Assembly (NCBI RefSeq): GCF_965363235.1
Contig: NC_134845.1
Location: 20,400,524-20,464,523, forward strand
DNA length: 64,000 nt
Direction: 5' to 3'
Origin: Mytilus galloprovincialis
Lineage: Eukaryota > Mollusca > Bivalvia > Mytilida > Mytilidae
The position numbers and the translations under genes are program-made. The stretch's first letter is position 1, and each line of letters begins with the position of its first letter. Shown piece by piece: positions 34,346 to 49,300 of this stretch. The notes below the pieces were generated by a model. The model made no database searches, was not told the origin of the DNA, and was given only the letters and a program-made list of their open reading frames with translations.

Positions 34346-37300
34346 CTACAAAATAAAATATATTGGCGCTATACTGCAATAAATATAAAGTGACCCAAAA
34401 CATTTTTTTTCAACTTGACAAACGTCATATGTCAAGTTTGTTAGTGTGACATTAATATGCATAAATCGGGAGAAAATTAAATATCACATACTCAATAAAA
34501 TTGAGAAAGGAAATGGGGAATGTGTCAAAGCGACAACAACCCGACCATAGAGCAGACAACAGCCGAAGGCTACCAATGGGTCTTCAATGTAGCGAGAAAC
34601 TCTCGCACCCGTAGGCGTCCTTCAGCTTGCCCCTTAAAAAATATGTATACTAGTACAGTGATAATGGACGTCATACTAAACTCCGAATTATACACAAGAA
34701 ACTAAAATTAAAAATCATACAAGACTAACAAAGGCCAGAGGCTCCTGACTTGGGACAGGCGCAAAATTGCGACGGGGTTAAACATGTTTATGAGATCTCA
34801 ACCCTCCCCCTATACCTCTAGCCAATGTAGAAAAGTAAACGCATAACAATACGCACATTAAAATTTAGTTCAAGAGAAGTCCGAGTCCGAGTCAAACACA
34901 TATAAATAAATTATCATTTTTGAATCTTTCAACTTGAAAAAAAAAGAGAGAAGTTATCTTAATTATCGATAAATAGTGCATGCTAACTTCAATAACATAA
35001 GCAACACGACGGGTGCAACATTTAGATCAAGATCTGTTTACCCTTCCGGAGCACCTGAGATCACCACCAGTTTTTGGTGGAGTTCGTGTTGTTAGGCTTT
35101 AGTTTTCTATGATGTGTCTTCTATAGTATTATTTGTCTGCTAGTTTTTTTGTTTTTTTTAGCCATGGCGTCGTCTGTTTATTTTCTATCTATGAGTTTGA
35201 CTGTCCCTCTGGTATCTTTCGTCCCTCTTTTTCTATGTAATATCACGACTAGTTTGTAAATCAAATTTAAAGTTAAGATTATTTTTTTGTTTTAAAAATT
35301 AATGAAAGTGGAATGTTGGAAATATTTCGTAAATAGCAGTCAAATTGGCCAAAATTAGTCAAAATAAGCTCAAAATATAGATAATGTATTATTCATCAAT
35401 TGAATCCGTATTCAAGTGAACTTTAATGTAACGCCTAAGCCGGAGACAGATAACGCGTGAAATAGCCGTGGTCAGTTATTAAAAGTTAAAGCATGTAAAC
35501 AATGGAAGTGAAACAAGGGAGGACCATTCCGTTGACTGATTCGATCAACCAAACAAAAAAGGTAAAAACGATGATTACTTTTTCAAATAATATAACAAAT
35601 AAATAATTTTCACAGGCTCCTTGCAAACCATATGTAATCTTCTGTAAATGGAAATTGTTTTGAAAGGGATCAGTTGATATATTATATATAAAAAAAGTAA
35701 AATCACAATAATACGGAACTCCGAGGAAAATTCAAAACGAAAAGTCCCAAATCAAATGGAAAAATCAAAAGCTCCAACACATCAAACGAATGAACAACAA
35801 CTGTCATATTACTGACTTGGTATGGGCATTTACTAATGTAGAAATTGGTGGATTGAACTGGGGTTACAGCTAGAAAAACCTTTCACTTGTATGACAGTCG
35901 CATAAAATTCCATTATATTGACAACGATGTGTGAACAAAACAAACAGACATGATGGGTAAAACTGTCAAAATAAGGGTACAGCAGTTGACATTGTGTTAT
36001 TATCTTAATCACTATAAAACAAACACATATATAAACAAACATTTACCATACTGGAAATCACCAGCCGTTTGTAAAATCAATATTTAAAAATAATTTTTTG
36101 AACCGATTAGTTTCTTCATAAAATAGTTGTTCTTATACTCTGGGTTTTTTTGTGCATTACCTGCAAAATTGTTCCATTACCGCACCACAGTGTTTTGATG
36201 ATGTATAAGGGAATTGGCACCACAGATACCATACCAATAAGCCAGCCAAATACAATAGCCCATGATGGATACTGGTATTTGTCAAAAGAAACTGGTTTCA
36301 ATTGCAACATGTTAAACAAGAGCATCATCTGAAATGTAAATTGATCAAACACCGTATACTTGCATAAAAACGCAAACTTGCATTAAACCGTATACTTGCA
36401 TAAAACCGTATACTTGCATAAAACCGTACACCGTATACTTGAATAAAACCATTTAAAATAAATTAAAAAAATGACCAAACGCTAGATAAAAAGTTTAAAA
36501 ATCAAAATATAAGTCTACAAAAAAACACGACCAAAAACCAGGGTGAACTCATATGCTCTTGTCAGGATGGCAGGTCCTGTCTATATTTAATTTGTCGTTG
36601 AATTGCTGTGATATGGGCTTAGGCCTTAGGGTTCAATACATTTTCTGATTAGTCAACATTTGGATGAAATGATAGCTCTTATCAAATCACTTTCAACATA
36701 TAGACTGATGTGCTACTGACTTATGAAGTCAAAGAAGCCTATATTCAGTATGTATATTCTTACAATGAACAATTATTGTGTCAAGACATTTTGTATTTGA
36801 AATATTGAAGTTGGGACTTAAGAATGACATCTGTTAAGTACAAAACTTGTGTTCTATTTTGTCATTCTGTGAGACTGGTCTTTGATTCATAACCTTAGAT
36901 TGAGAAAGAGAAACATATCATACCAAGAGCAAAACTAAGGTTCCGAATCGATATTTATTGTGTGATCAATTGTATAAAAGACGAGCACATAGGTAATTGT
37001 TTAGACCAAAATATGTTAAAATTGTATTATGTTCTATTGCTATTCGTTTACCTCTCTAATTGATGATAAATTCACTCATTCCTGTATGAATTTGAATGTT
37101 ATAATTGGAAAAAAGGAATTAACATAATTAAAGGGAAACAGAAGGCAGACCGGACTTCTCTCTTTTCATTAAGAACTTCTGTGATATTACTTTTCCATAT
37201 ATTTTTATGTTGAAGAGTATACATAAATAAACATCAGATTGATTATATATATTACATTTGACTCACCATCAGAAAACAAGGAGTCAACCATTTCCAGCAA

Positions 37301-40300
37301 AATTTCCACCAGCAAGACGGTGGATATCCTATCATCATCTGAATGTCTGTGTTAAATCTGTCTGTGCCTGAAATTAACAATAATTCTTAACATTTAACGC
37401 GCACTTGTTTAACTAGGTTTTCCTGAAATTATCAATACAATCGTAGTTTCCAATGATGTTCCCTATCTAAATAATTCAAAATTTGGTGACTATGTTGAAC
37501 GAATCTATACCATCGAACTTAATATGAAGGACACAACAGACAGCGTCAAGTCTACCTCATATATTAACTAGCATCTAGAAAATGACAGGAATCAGTTGAA
37601 ATCAAACTTCAAAAATAAAAGAGATGATTCCATCTTCCAAATTGTGAACTTCTATGAAGCAATATTCCAGGAGCGCCTACATACAGAATCTATATCTCTC
37701 AGCTGATACGATATTCCAGGGCTTGTTTTTCCCATCACATTTTCCTGGATAGAGGATTACTGCTCACAAGAAGGCTATTAAATCGAGAGTTCAAAATAGT
37801 GATGTCTTACAACCGCTTTCACAAGTTGGTTGACCTTTATTGAATATTCGTCTTAAAAATGATAACGGATATGTTTCTTATGTCGAAATTACAATCGTGT
37901 ACCTTTTCACGAATGTGATTTACCGATTTAGACTTATCACCGCATTTATAATAACATAATCAACACAACGGGTGCACCATGTGGAGCAGGATCTGCTTAG
38001 CCTTCCGGACCACCTGAGATCACCTCCAAGTTTTGCTCAGTCATAAGTTTTTCTAAGTTTTTTTGTTTTTGTACCATTATTTGTCTATTGGGTTTTTTTT
38101 AGGCATGGAGTTGTCTGTTTTTGTTCGACATACGAGTTTGAACGTTCCTCTGGTATCTTTTGTTCCTGTTTTCCAACATTCATTTTGATGCAGCATTGAA
38201 CGTTTTGAACCTATATTATTGTGTCTTTCTATTAGTGAAATTTGATATTTTATATAATCATGTCAGCATTTGTTCACCCATTCAGAAGAGATTTTGATAC
38301 TTAACATTTACTGTATTAAATTAAAATACCCATACCATAAAATATGAGTAACATAATTATACAATAGCATACCATATATCCATCCAACTACTAAACACTC
38401 TAGAGTTGCCACTATCATTGGTGTAAATAGTCCACAGTACCAGTCAACGATTTGTAAGACATATATTCCTCCCTAAAAAGTCGAATCAAGTTTTAAGTCA
38501 AACTCAGGCTTATTTTTTCCTGTTCTTAAACGTCAATTTAAGCGATTAGCAGAATGTTCGTGTGTGTTTGTGAAGTTCGCATTGATTCAGTTATAATGCT
38601 GATAAAATACCTTGATGAGTTGTAGCTTTGAATCTTTATAAAATGCTACTTTTGCCATAACTTACAACTATTATTATTATTATCAACCGTATATTTGGCT
38701 TTTAACGTTTACTCGGGGCCTAGTTTTCATACAAAATATATGTGTGAGTATTTGACAGTTTGTGTGTCACACTTACCTCAGTTATAAATGGTAAACCTAA
38801 AACAAATCCAATGCAACAGAAACACACTGTCACCAGAGACTTTCTCCTCCTCAAAATATGTGGATATTCATCAATAATTGCATTTGTAATGGTTTCGAAT
38901 GTACCAAACTACAATGATACCAAAAATAACTTTTTTTGTAAAAATGGTGTTTCGAAAAAAAATAAGCCTAGGATAGAGTTGCTACATCTTCATCAGTCAG
39001 TTTATATACCAAGATCTAGGAAGATCAGGTTATGGTAAATGTTGTTGCGTTCTTCAATTAATAAAAGCAATTCAGACGGATTTTCTTAATCTGGCCATAA
39101 ATTGTGTTTCATTGTAATACATGTACAGGAACAAGACTGTTATCAAATGGGCGCCATTGATGCCCATCATAATGCCTATAACCTGACGATAAACTTTGAA
39201 ATTCATTACGGTGTTGTACAAACACATTTACAAGAGCTTTCACATCTTGCAAAATAGAAACAAAAGGTTGATTTGTGACGTCCTTGATTAATTGTCCATT
39301 ATATACCGATAAAATTACATTCATCGCTCATTTATTTGTGTCAACAGATTTTTTTTTTAAAAGAAATTCTTCCTAAAAAAATACCATAGTTTTCTTGATT
39401 ACGAATTTGAAAATTTTGACAAATATGAAAATATTTCGAGTTGACCTACATATAGATATGTTTTACTGACCTGGGTATCAATTGCTATTGTCATCATCAT
39501 TAGAAAAAATAAAATTGCCCACAATGGCGATATTGGTAACTTTGATACTGCCTCTGGATAAGCTACAAATGCAAGACCTGGACCTAAAAAAATTAAAATA
39601 CTGTACAATTAGATAGAAAAAAAATGTAGCATGCATCCTATTCGAAAAAAATGGTTTGGGATTTTTCAATTTCAAATTCACACATATACCTTCTGTCAGT
39701 TTTGAAAAGGCTTTTATGAAATTTTATGAAAATTAATATTAATGCACACAAATAACGTAAAATGGTAGATATCAAAAATAATCATTGCCATTTTTTTATT
39801 CTTTTGTTTATAAATTTAAATAAAAATTAAAGCAGTTGGGGTATTCTGTTTCCACAATTACTTTAAAATATAGTAAATTATCATATTTAAAGTTATGAAT
39901 ATAAGATAAGACTTACAATGTAGCTGTTGTATGATTGTCATTGAGACAAAAATATATAAAATTATGTAACTTAATCTATAACAACCCCTTGCAAGTTCAA
40001 GACTTCGTGCCACATAAACATATGGCAGGATTAGCTTCAATCAGAGAATAAAACAAATCAATAAAAACTAAGTTAGAAAAATCAAAATTGGTGTTATAAG
40101 TGCGTTGAATACATATGAATACACGGACTTTTTCATATCTAACAAAATGCGTTCCTGTACCCAAAAATCATTCAGGGGTTTTATCTCTTTTCAGTTTAAA
40201 GTATACACTGAACACGAATATCTTGAAAAAAAAACAAAAAGTATGCAAGTCATAATGCACGCGTTCAGCGTACTATCATATTTCTGCTTGACCTCATAAC

Positions 40301-43300
40301 CACATACAAGTTTGTATATACCTTGGGTAACTACATCGTCCACTGACATTCCTTTTTCATGAGCCATAAATCCAAGTATTGAAAATGTAACAAATCCGGC
40401 AAATATACTGGTTCCACTGTTTATAATGGGTACCATGATAGCATCCCTAAAACGAAAACGAGGAACATGACTACAGTTAATTGTCTTTTGTATGTCTATT
40501 TTTCTGGTTATTCATATTAAATTGTTTCCTGTTGATATCATAAGTTTAAGAACAAGACTTTTTAATCTTGTAACAGTATTTCTTCCATGAAATGCAGGTC
40601 ACGAGATATTTATCCTGTTATTTATCCTATTACTGCCATTCTTCTTTAAAATAGTTGTCAAAATTCCTAATAAAAAAGGTCCTAGATGATATTTACCTTA
40701 AAATATTCAAATAAATATCTAGAACAATTTGAACTTTTGGCTGGTGCAAACACCGTTCAAGCGTATTACTTATATTTTTGGAATTGTCTCAAACGATAAA
40801 AACTTTTGACGGAATTATCAAATACTAAATCTTTGTTAAACATAAATGATGATACCTTTGAATATTATGGTGAAATTTGTTAAAGCTTGCAAATGTCAAC
40901 AAGGCTCCCCAACCGGCTCCAGACGAGAAAAATATCTGAGTTGCTGCCTCGCCCCAAACCTGTGTGATACATCAAAAATACATTGTGCATATATATTATG
41001 ACAAGAAACAATTTTAGATTTAATTAAAATTTATTTTGTTACCAAGATATTTTAATCTAGTTAAAATCCAATCAAAATGTACAAGAATGAAGGTCTACAC
41101 TCGAAATACATGTTGCAACCACTCTCTAAATGAAGTCTTATTGGACGTGTCCATGGCAAGTTTCCTATCGCAGTCCAATCCATGGTATAATAGCAAGGCA
41201 ATTTTTTTGTAACTTGCAGATTAATTGTTTAATACGGTGTGTTCTAATTTTGCCTTAGCTGTGAATTCCAGGTAAAAAATATAAAATATATACTAAGTCG
41301 AGATGAGGATTGAACTAAGGCGAAATGTGAATTTAGACAAAAATATTAAATACTAGTAAACAAATTAACCCTCTGTGTTTTACAGCAATTTAAACAACAT
41401 GTACATGTTATTAGGGAATTATTCCTCTTGAATTATCATTTTTAAACAAAAGTGACCTTTTTATGATTTCAAAAGTTGTGAATTTAGAAAAATTTACAAT
41501 AAAACTTTTGCCAGTAGGAAATTGCTTCTCTTGAAATATTGTGTGTTTCATATTTAATAAACGTTGTCATTATTTTTAAAACTTTATGCAGTAAGAACAA
41601 GAATGTGTCCCAAGTACACGGATGTCCCACTCGCACTATCATTTTTTCATGTTCAGTGGACCGTGAAATTGAGGTAAAAACTCTAATTCGGCATTAAAAT
41701 TAGAAAGATCATATCATAAGGAACATGTATACTAAGTTTCAAGTTGATTGGACTTCAACTTCATCAGAAACTACCTTGACCAAACACTTTAATTTTATAA
41801 TCCTTTAACGTTACGCATCACAAAAAGTTTAATAGAACAAAATAAAATACATGTCGTATTGAAACGTACCTTTGTAGAAAGTATTTCGTGCCATTTTGGA
41901 ATTAAAAAGAACTTTATTCCTTCTGCAGCTCCTGGTAATGTAACTGCTCTTACAAGAAAGATGACCAGCACTATGTATGGGAAAGTAACAGTCACATACA
42001 CTATCTATTAAATAAATAGGAGACAAAAAGTTTTATAGTTTGATAATACTATATGCATCAATGCATTGATGCACTAATTTTAAAATAGTGCACAGACGGT
42101 TATGAAATAGATGATTCCGGTAAAAATTGCTATGTTCTTTTACAATTAACACCTATTTAGCCCTTTTAGTTAAATTATTTAGAATGTATGTCCAATCGCG
42201 ATTATTTTATTCACTCTGATTAATTGCGTAAAACCAGAACGGCAAATAACCACATAGCAAAAATATGAATGCACCCTATTTGTTTTCGGCGTCAATTTCA
42301 AAATTTAGTTTTTGCAACCAGAATTTTGGAAGTTGAACATTCTCGTTTTTTTTTCAAACTGTCATTTAATATGCAAAAAAAATAAAATTACAATATTTTA
42401 TGAACATCCATGCGCACTATTCGCTTACGGAAAAAATATTTGATTTATGCAACTACATGAAAATCGTAAAATGATTTTTCTTAAAATCTGTAATGTAATA
42501 TGCGAATAACCAGTCTGAGATAATCATACATTATGAATAAACATGCATGTATTTGTTTTCGACGTCAATTTAAAAATGAGTTATGCACTTTTAATAATTT
42601 TGAATGCCTATAATCTATAATGTAAAATGATAATTTCCAGAATATTATAAATAATATACATGCATCCTATTTGTTTTTGACGTCGATATTTTAAAATATC
42701 GTATTGAAAATCGTAATGTTTTGTTCAGTGTACGGATTCAATACCACGTGGGTAATCGGCTGTTTTCTGTAACCAAACATGTCGCGCGTGTGTCTCTGAC
42801 GTGTAACATTTGAAATAATTTCCTGTACTATTTTGTGTGTGTGTCTTTATTTGTGAAGTTGGCCCATTATTATCTATTGTCAACCGAATCTGGACCCTCA
42901 TAATAATCCTTACAGCTTCACGTATGATTTTGATTCTACAATACTAATGTCATTATGACAGGTCGTATGATGAATCTAATAATATTCATTTTCAGTACAG
43001 TTCTTCGTTTTTGGTTGCTGTCAAATAACCATGACAGACCGTATGATGAATCCAGAGATATTTATTTTCAGTCAACTCTATACTTCTGGTTGCTGTCTCG
43101 CTAACGATTTACCCAACATTACCTTTTCTATATATCCAAACTTAGTGCAGAATCTGCGAGTCCGTTTGGAGGTTAGGAACATTCCAAATTACAAAAAAAT
43201 ATGCTTAATTTCAATTATCTATTTCATTTCAAAAAGCATTTAAACTTTTGAAGGTAAACATTGATATAATCCGTGACCTCCAGGCGGACATACAGCTACA

Positions 43301-46300
43301 AAATACCTTTCCCGACGACTTTATTCCTTTACATAAACAAAGAAAGATGATAAGCCAAGCGATAGCCAGACATACAAGAAGTTCCAGTCTTATTCCTCCT
43401 ATATCCTCTATCCCTACTGTAATTTGCAGTACATTGTATCTGCAAATATCATTTATTTAATTCTGGCTCAAAGCTCTCAACAAATATTAGTTTAAGCACA
43501 AAGATGACTCATTTTGCGAAAGATCCTTAATTTTTTTTATAATACGTCTTGAAAAATAACTTATATATGAAATTTCAGCTTTGTGAACGTTATAAGTTTT
43601 TACTTTTGATCAAAGAGAATTGTAATAATTTCTGAAAAACCCGAAATTATTAAAAAAAATATATCATTGAATAAGAATAATATAAATATAAATTTGAGAA
43701 AAGCTTTCATTTTCTTAATAAAACTGTACTGTTCAACCGCCAATTAACAGTATGTTCAAGCGAGTATGTTGATCTGATCAAACATTATTTTCTGAATCAT
43801 CAAAGTGGTATATTAAAGGCTCATTACAATACAATATAAGTAGATGAGGAATCTATGTCTATACCTAGGATTATGCTTAGACTTACATTTTTATCGTCAT
43901 ATTCCGTAAGCTTTGCCCACGGACATAATCAATTAAATGTTGCATGATTTCGAACAGTTTGAATTGTAATACTAATGGTCTCGACAGTAAGTTGTCAGTC
44001 TAGAAATTTATTCCACTGTACAAAAGTTCATCTGGTATAAATTTTTTATCGCGATTAATTTTTAAAAGTGACCTCGGTGATCGAGTGGTCGAAAGAAGTC
44101 ACTATCTTCGTGACTTCTATGGAGGGTTGTTTGGGTCATAATTCATTTTTACGAGAAAGCGAATAATGATAAAATTTGCATTAAACACCAAATATCAATA
44201 AATGATCATCATTAATCAGTTATTCTTTTTGATAAACTAGTATGTAGATTTGAGTACCTTTTCTCAAAGTAATTGGCAGTTTTTGATAATTTTTTTTTTT
44301 TTTGTAGTTTATATCTTCGTGAACAGATAAAGAATACAAACTTCGTGATAATGTCGAGAATAATTATACTGTACATACGTCAGTATCCCTCATCTCAGTA
44401 CAATTATTTGAATCAAATACAGTCATTCCTAATCTTAACAGAACCTTAAATTTCTAGTTCTCAATATATTATAACAAATTCACTGATAGGTATAACACTT
44501 CTGATATTTTTCACTTACATGTTACGGAAGTTCGCTATTCAATTTCAAAATAATAAGCTTTCCATAACACAGGTATATATTGATAGAGGATTACCAAAGG
44601 AACCAAAAGAGCGTAAAATCAATTAAGGTCAATGTGCTTGTTCCCAAATTTTAACCATTGAAATTTTGGCGGGAAAATATTCTCTCTTAATTTTTCATAG
44701 CATTATCATAACAGGTTTAAGTTCTCAAAACTATAATAAATATAAAAGACTTTTACATATGGCTTATATTTATAAAGGTAAAAGATTTATAAAAAAAAAA
44801 AGAAAAATGGGGGTTAGCAGGCAATTTTTTGAAAGGCATTCACATGGTCAAAACCAGGGGATGCCGAAAATCTGACAAAAACTCTAAAACCTGACAAGCG
44901 ATCTTCCTTACCGTTTATTTGCCAATGTTAGTTGGTGATTTTAAGAAAATGATCTGTGAATTTGGTACCTTGAATAATTTTATGGATTTTTATGATTGTC
45001 GATTCCAAGTTTGTCGATATTACAGCAGTAAATCAGAACTTATTTTCACAGTGCAATGATAACAGTTAATTTTGTGTAGACATCATTGTAAATATTGTCA
45101 AATAAATGGCATTTATTCCCTTATTGTCTCTTTGTGTGTAACTTTATCAATGTGTATGGACATAAACATTGGTAGACAGAAGGCAAACATAATTTATTTA
45201 TAAAGTCAACATAATGATTGTTACGCGATTAATCGATAAATAACCTGTACACCAACATTTTTTCTCTATAGCCCAATATTCTCTCGACAATAGCTAGAAA
45301 CGTATATTTTGTTTAGATTTTATACTACATTAAAAGTGTCTTTTAACTTGGATAACAGAGAAACTTGGTTTGATGGTTTGGAACACTGACAAATATGTAA
45401 AATTCAAATGACACAATATTTGATTTATTCATTAAACAAAGATGATAACTTCTATTAATGATACGGACATAGAGGGTGTTTGATTTATAATAATTGACAA
45501 TTAACAATTGAAACATGTGAGTGTCGGCTTTTAAAAAAAAAGATCTGTTGATAACATGGAAGATTATTTATAATTTATGATGTTGCACCTCCAAAGGAGT
45601 TAATTAAAACAATGGAAACTTTATCATCATCCCGAGATTTTCACGAGAATATTGCACAGGTAAGCTCATTAGTTCGTAAAGATCTCATTTCTCTAAGAAA
45701 CAATGTGTTTGATCAATGGTCAAACCAAGGAGCTAGATATGCCCCTGTGGATTATAAAAATCTCACTAATTAGAATTATACCGTCGATGTTGTATGTTTA
45801 GTCTATTAATTTGTTTTTTGTCAGTAGCCGGTCAACACTGAGGTAGTGAGTCCGAATCTTGCATGTGGCAGGTACATTCGACTCGAATCTTAATTGACGA
45901 GGATCGTCTGTTTTCATACAGAAGTTCGTTGGTTCTCTCCGGGCTTTCTCCATCAATAAAAAGAGACCTACTTGAAAAAGCTTACAATGCTGAAAGTGTT
46001 GTAAATAAAAGCAACAGTAGTATACCGCTGTTTAAAAGTCGTAAATCGATGGAAAAAAAACAAAATCGGGGTAACAAACTAAAACTGAGGGAAACGCATT
46101 AAATATAAGAGGAGAACAACGACACAACATTCAAATGTAACACACACAGAAACGGACTTAGTTATGTATGTGCCTGTCCCAAGTCAGGAGCCTGTAATTC
46201 TGTGGTTGCCGTTTGTTTATGTGTTACATATTTGTTTTTCGTTCATTTTTTTTACATAAATAAGGCCGTTAGTTTTCTCGTTTGAATTGTTTTACATTGT

Positions 46301-49300
46301 CTTATCGGGGCCTTTTATAGCTGACTATGCGGTATGGGCTTTGCTCATTGTTGAAGGCCGTGCGGTGATCTATAGTAGTTAATGTCTGTGTCATTTTTGT
46401 CTTTTGTGGATAGTTGTCTCATTGGCAATCATACCACATCTTCTTTTTTATATTAGCATTAGACAAAATCCGATGAGAATAACAAATGTAACATAAAAAC
46501 CAAATACATGAATTTGGGATAGAGAAGTACACACTCAAATATAAAAGAAAAAATGGTTGGTTGAACCTGGTTTTGTGGCATGCCAAACCTCCCGCTTTAA
46601 TGGCAATGTTAAATATGAGATTAAAATGACAACATAACATTACAAGACTACAACACAAATAAATAGGAGAACATTTTAGACAAAGACACACATGAATAAT
46701 AGCTATTAAAAGGTACCCGGTTTAAAATTCAATACGCCAGAAGCGCGCCTCGTCCACACAAGACTTACCAGTGACGCCCATATATAAAAGTTCGAAAGTC
46801 AAAACAAGTACAATGTTGTACAGCATTGAGGATCAAAAGTTCAAACAGGTTGTGCCAAATACGGCTAGGGTTTTCTGCTTGTGATAAGAACATCCTTATT
46901 ATTTAGAACAATTAATGCTATTGCAAGCAGTAAATTTTATCAAATGAATATAAAAGATATACATGATAAAACTGATGTATTAACTAAGTACAGAAAACAA
47001 AAACTAGATACTCTACATAAACCAACACAAAAAATAGACACACCCGACTTAGTTAAGACCTCAACGCAAAAAGTGAAAAAAATTGACGTCACATACGAAG
47101 TGGTGAAATGCACACAAAATGACGTCACATTTGAAATTCTAAAACAGCACACAAAAAATGACGTCACAGTTGAATGGGTAAAACTATTTAGACTCAAAAG
47201 TAAGATAGAATTAGGATTGATTTAAGATTATATTTGAACTAAGTACTGATATTACATTTAATAACAATGAACATTGCAATACTTATTAATAGCAAACTGA
47301 GGTAGCAATTAACTATATTATATAGCTATGTCCGGTTTGTATTGAATCTAGCTGCAAACGTAAATCATCATACAAATTACGTTGAACCAAATCAAATCTA
47401 GTAAATGAAGGCAGAAATTATTTTCTTTACCATAACATATGAATATAATAGAAAAGACATCAACACATTTGAAAATATCCGATGAGAAATACAAATACTA
47501 CATCAAATTGAATACATGAATTTGGGATAGACAAGTACCGTAACACGTCTTATAGTAATGCGAATTCACACTCAGCAAAACAGTCACAATCGAGAATAAG
47601 TCACGTTCGGTAATTAACAGATTAGACGACGTAATGACAAACCACAATCTACCATGTGGTAAAAATGTCCTTAGCTAGTTTAGTCAAAGACACATCGTAT
47701 GGATCAACCAATTGGTGATGGTGTCCATAAAATTTTCGGAATGTCAATTTTAATCTGTCCTCCTCATAACTTTGTTGGAGCAGTTTCTGCGTAAGGAGCA
47801 CACTCCTGTATATGAAGTCCAAATAGTGTGAACAAGCACGAGAATAACGTATCAATTGAGATATGTAAATACAATACGAAAGGGCAGAGGGAATGTTATT
47901 ACTGAGAAATGGGAAATTGATAATTAGGAAGTTAAAATCGTCATGTTTATCATAGATTTTCGTGTGAAGTCGTCCATCTGCGTCAATAATGAGGAACAGA
48001 TCAAGGTCTGAAGCAGTCCTTCTAGTATCAGTAGTATCCTTAATTTCAAGTTCACTGGGATATATGAGATGTAAGTATTGGCTGATAAATAAAGGCAACA
48101 GTAGTATACCGCTGTTCAAAACTCATAAATCTATGGACATAAAACAAAATCGGGGCAACAAACTAAAACTGAGGGAAACGCATAAAATATTAGAGGAGAA
48201 CAACGACACAACATTAAAATGTAACACACACAGCAACGGACTAAGCATTAGACAAAATACGATGAGAATAACAAATATAACATCAAAACCAAATACATGA
48301 ATTTGGGATAGAAAAGTACCGTGACACGTCTTATAGTAATGTGAATTCATACTTAAATATAGGAGAAAACAAACGACACAACGGAAACACAACGTAAAAA
48401 TGTTACACACAAAGAAACGAACTATGATATAACAATGACCATTTTCCTGACTTGGTACAGGACATAAAAAAATGGTGGGTTGAGCCTGGTTTTATGGCAT
48501 GCCAAACCTCCCTCTTTTATGGCATGTGAAATATAACATTAAAGTGACAACACAACATTACAGGACTATAATATAAATAAATAGGAGAACATAATTGACA
48601 CAAAAACACACGAATAATAGCTAACAAAAGGCAACACGTTTGAAATTTTTAATTCGCCAGAAGTGCATTTTGTCCACACAAGACTTACTAGTGACGCCCA
48701 GCTACAAAAGTTTGAAAACCGAAACAAATACAAATTTGAACAGCATAGAGGACCAAAAGTTCAAAAAAGTTGTGCCAAAAATGGCCAGGGTTTTCTGTTA
48801 GGTACCAGAACATCCCTATTATTTAGAATAATTTATACTTTTGCAAACAGTAAATTTTATAAAATGACTATACAAATTAAGATGAACATAATAAAACTAA
48901 AGTATTAGTTAATTAAAGGAAACAACCAAAATACATTACATAACCCGACAAAATGCAACATATCCGAATAAGTTTGAACCTCATCGTGGAGTGACGTCAT
49001 ATTAGAAATTGTAAAAAATTACGTCACATTTGAATTGAAATATGGGTTATTCAATTATAGAACATCATCAATATATCGGAAAGTAAAATTAACGAATTTC
49101 GCAAGAGTATAACAAAAATCGGCCAGTAAGGATGTACAATTAGTACCCATTGGAATACTGACTGTCTGTTGAAATGTAAATCCTCCAAACTCAACAAATA
49201 TATTGTCGATCAAAAAGTGCAGCATTTTGATTATATCATCTTCAGTATATTTTCTGGAAGATTCAGTGTGATGCTTCACAAAATATGAATTATTGTAACT

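Larger units (their letters stand above)
46005..47230 (+). mobile_element. Composite repeat R7-R1-TGACGTCA block, copy 1
   Basis: It starts AAAAGCAACAGTAGTATACC, runs through a degenerate R1 piece (46711-46915) and ends in a segment with three TGACGTCA sites. The order is the same as in 48.09-49.04 kb. It is interrupted by an R2 insertion at 46162-46452. The open frame 46881-47225 lies in its 3' part. Confidence 0.7.

Noticed and set aside
46940-47197. Minus-strand Ser/Phe/Cys-rich frame
   Set aside because: It is the antisense shadow of the 36-39 bp repeat region and has no recognisable protein features.
46881-47225. 114-codon Lys/Thr-rich frame
   Set aside because: It sits in the composite repeat, the sister copy has stops, and no domain is recognised. 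Kept only as context for the TGACGTCA finding.
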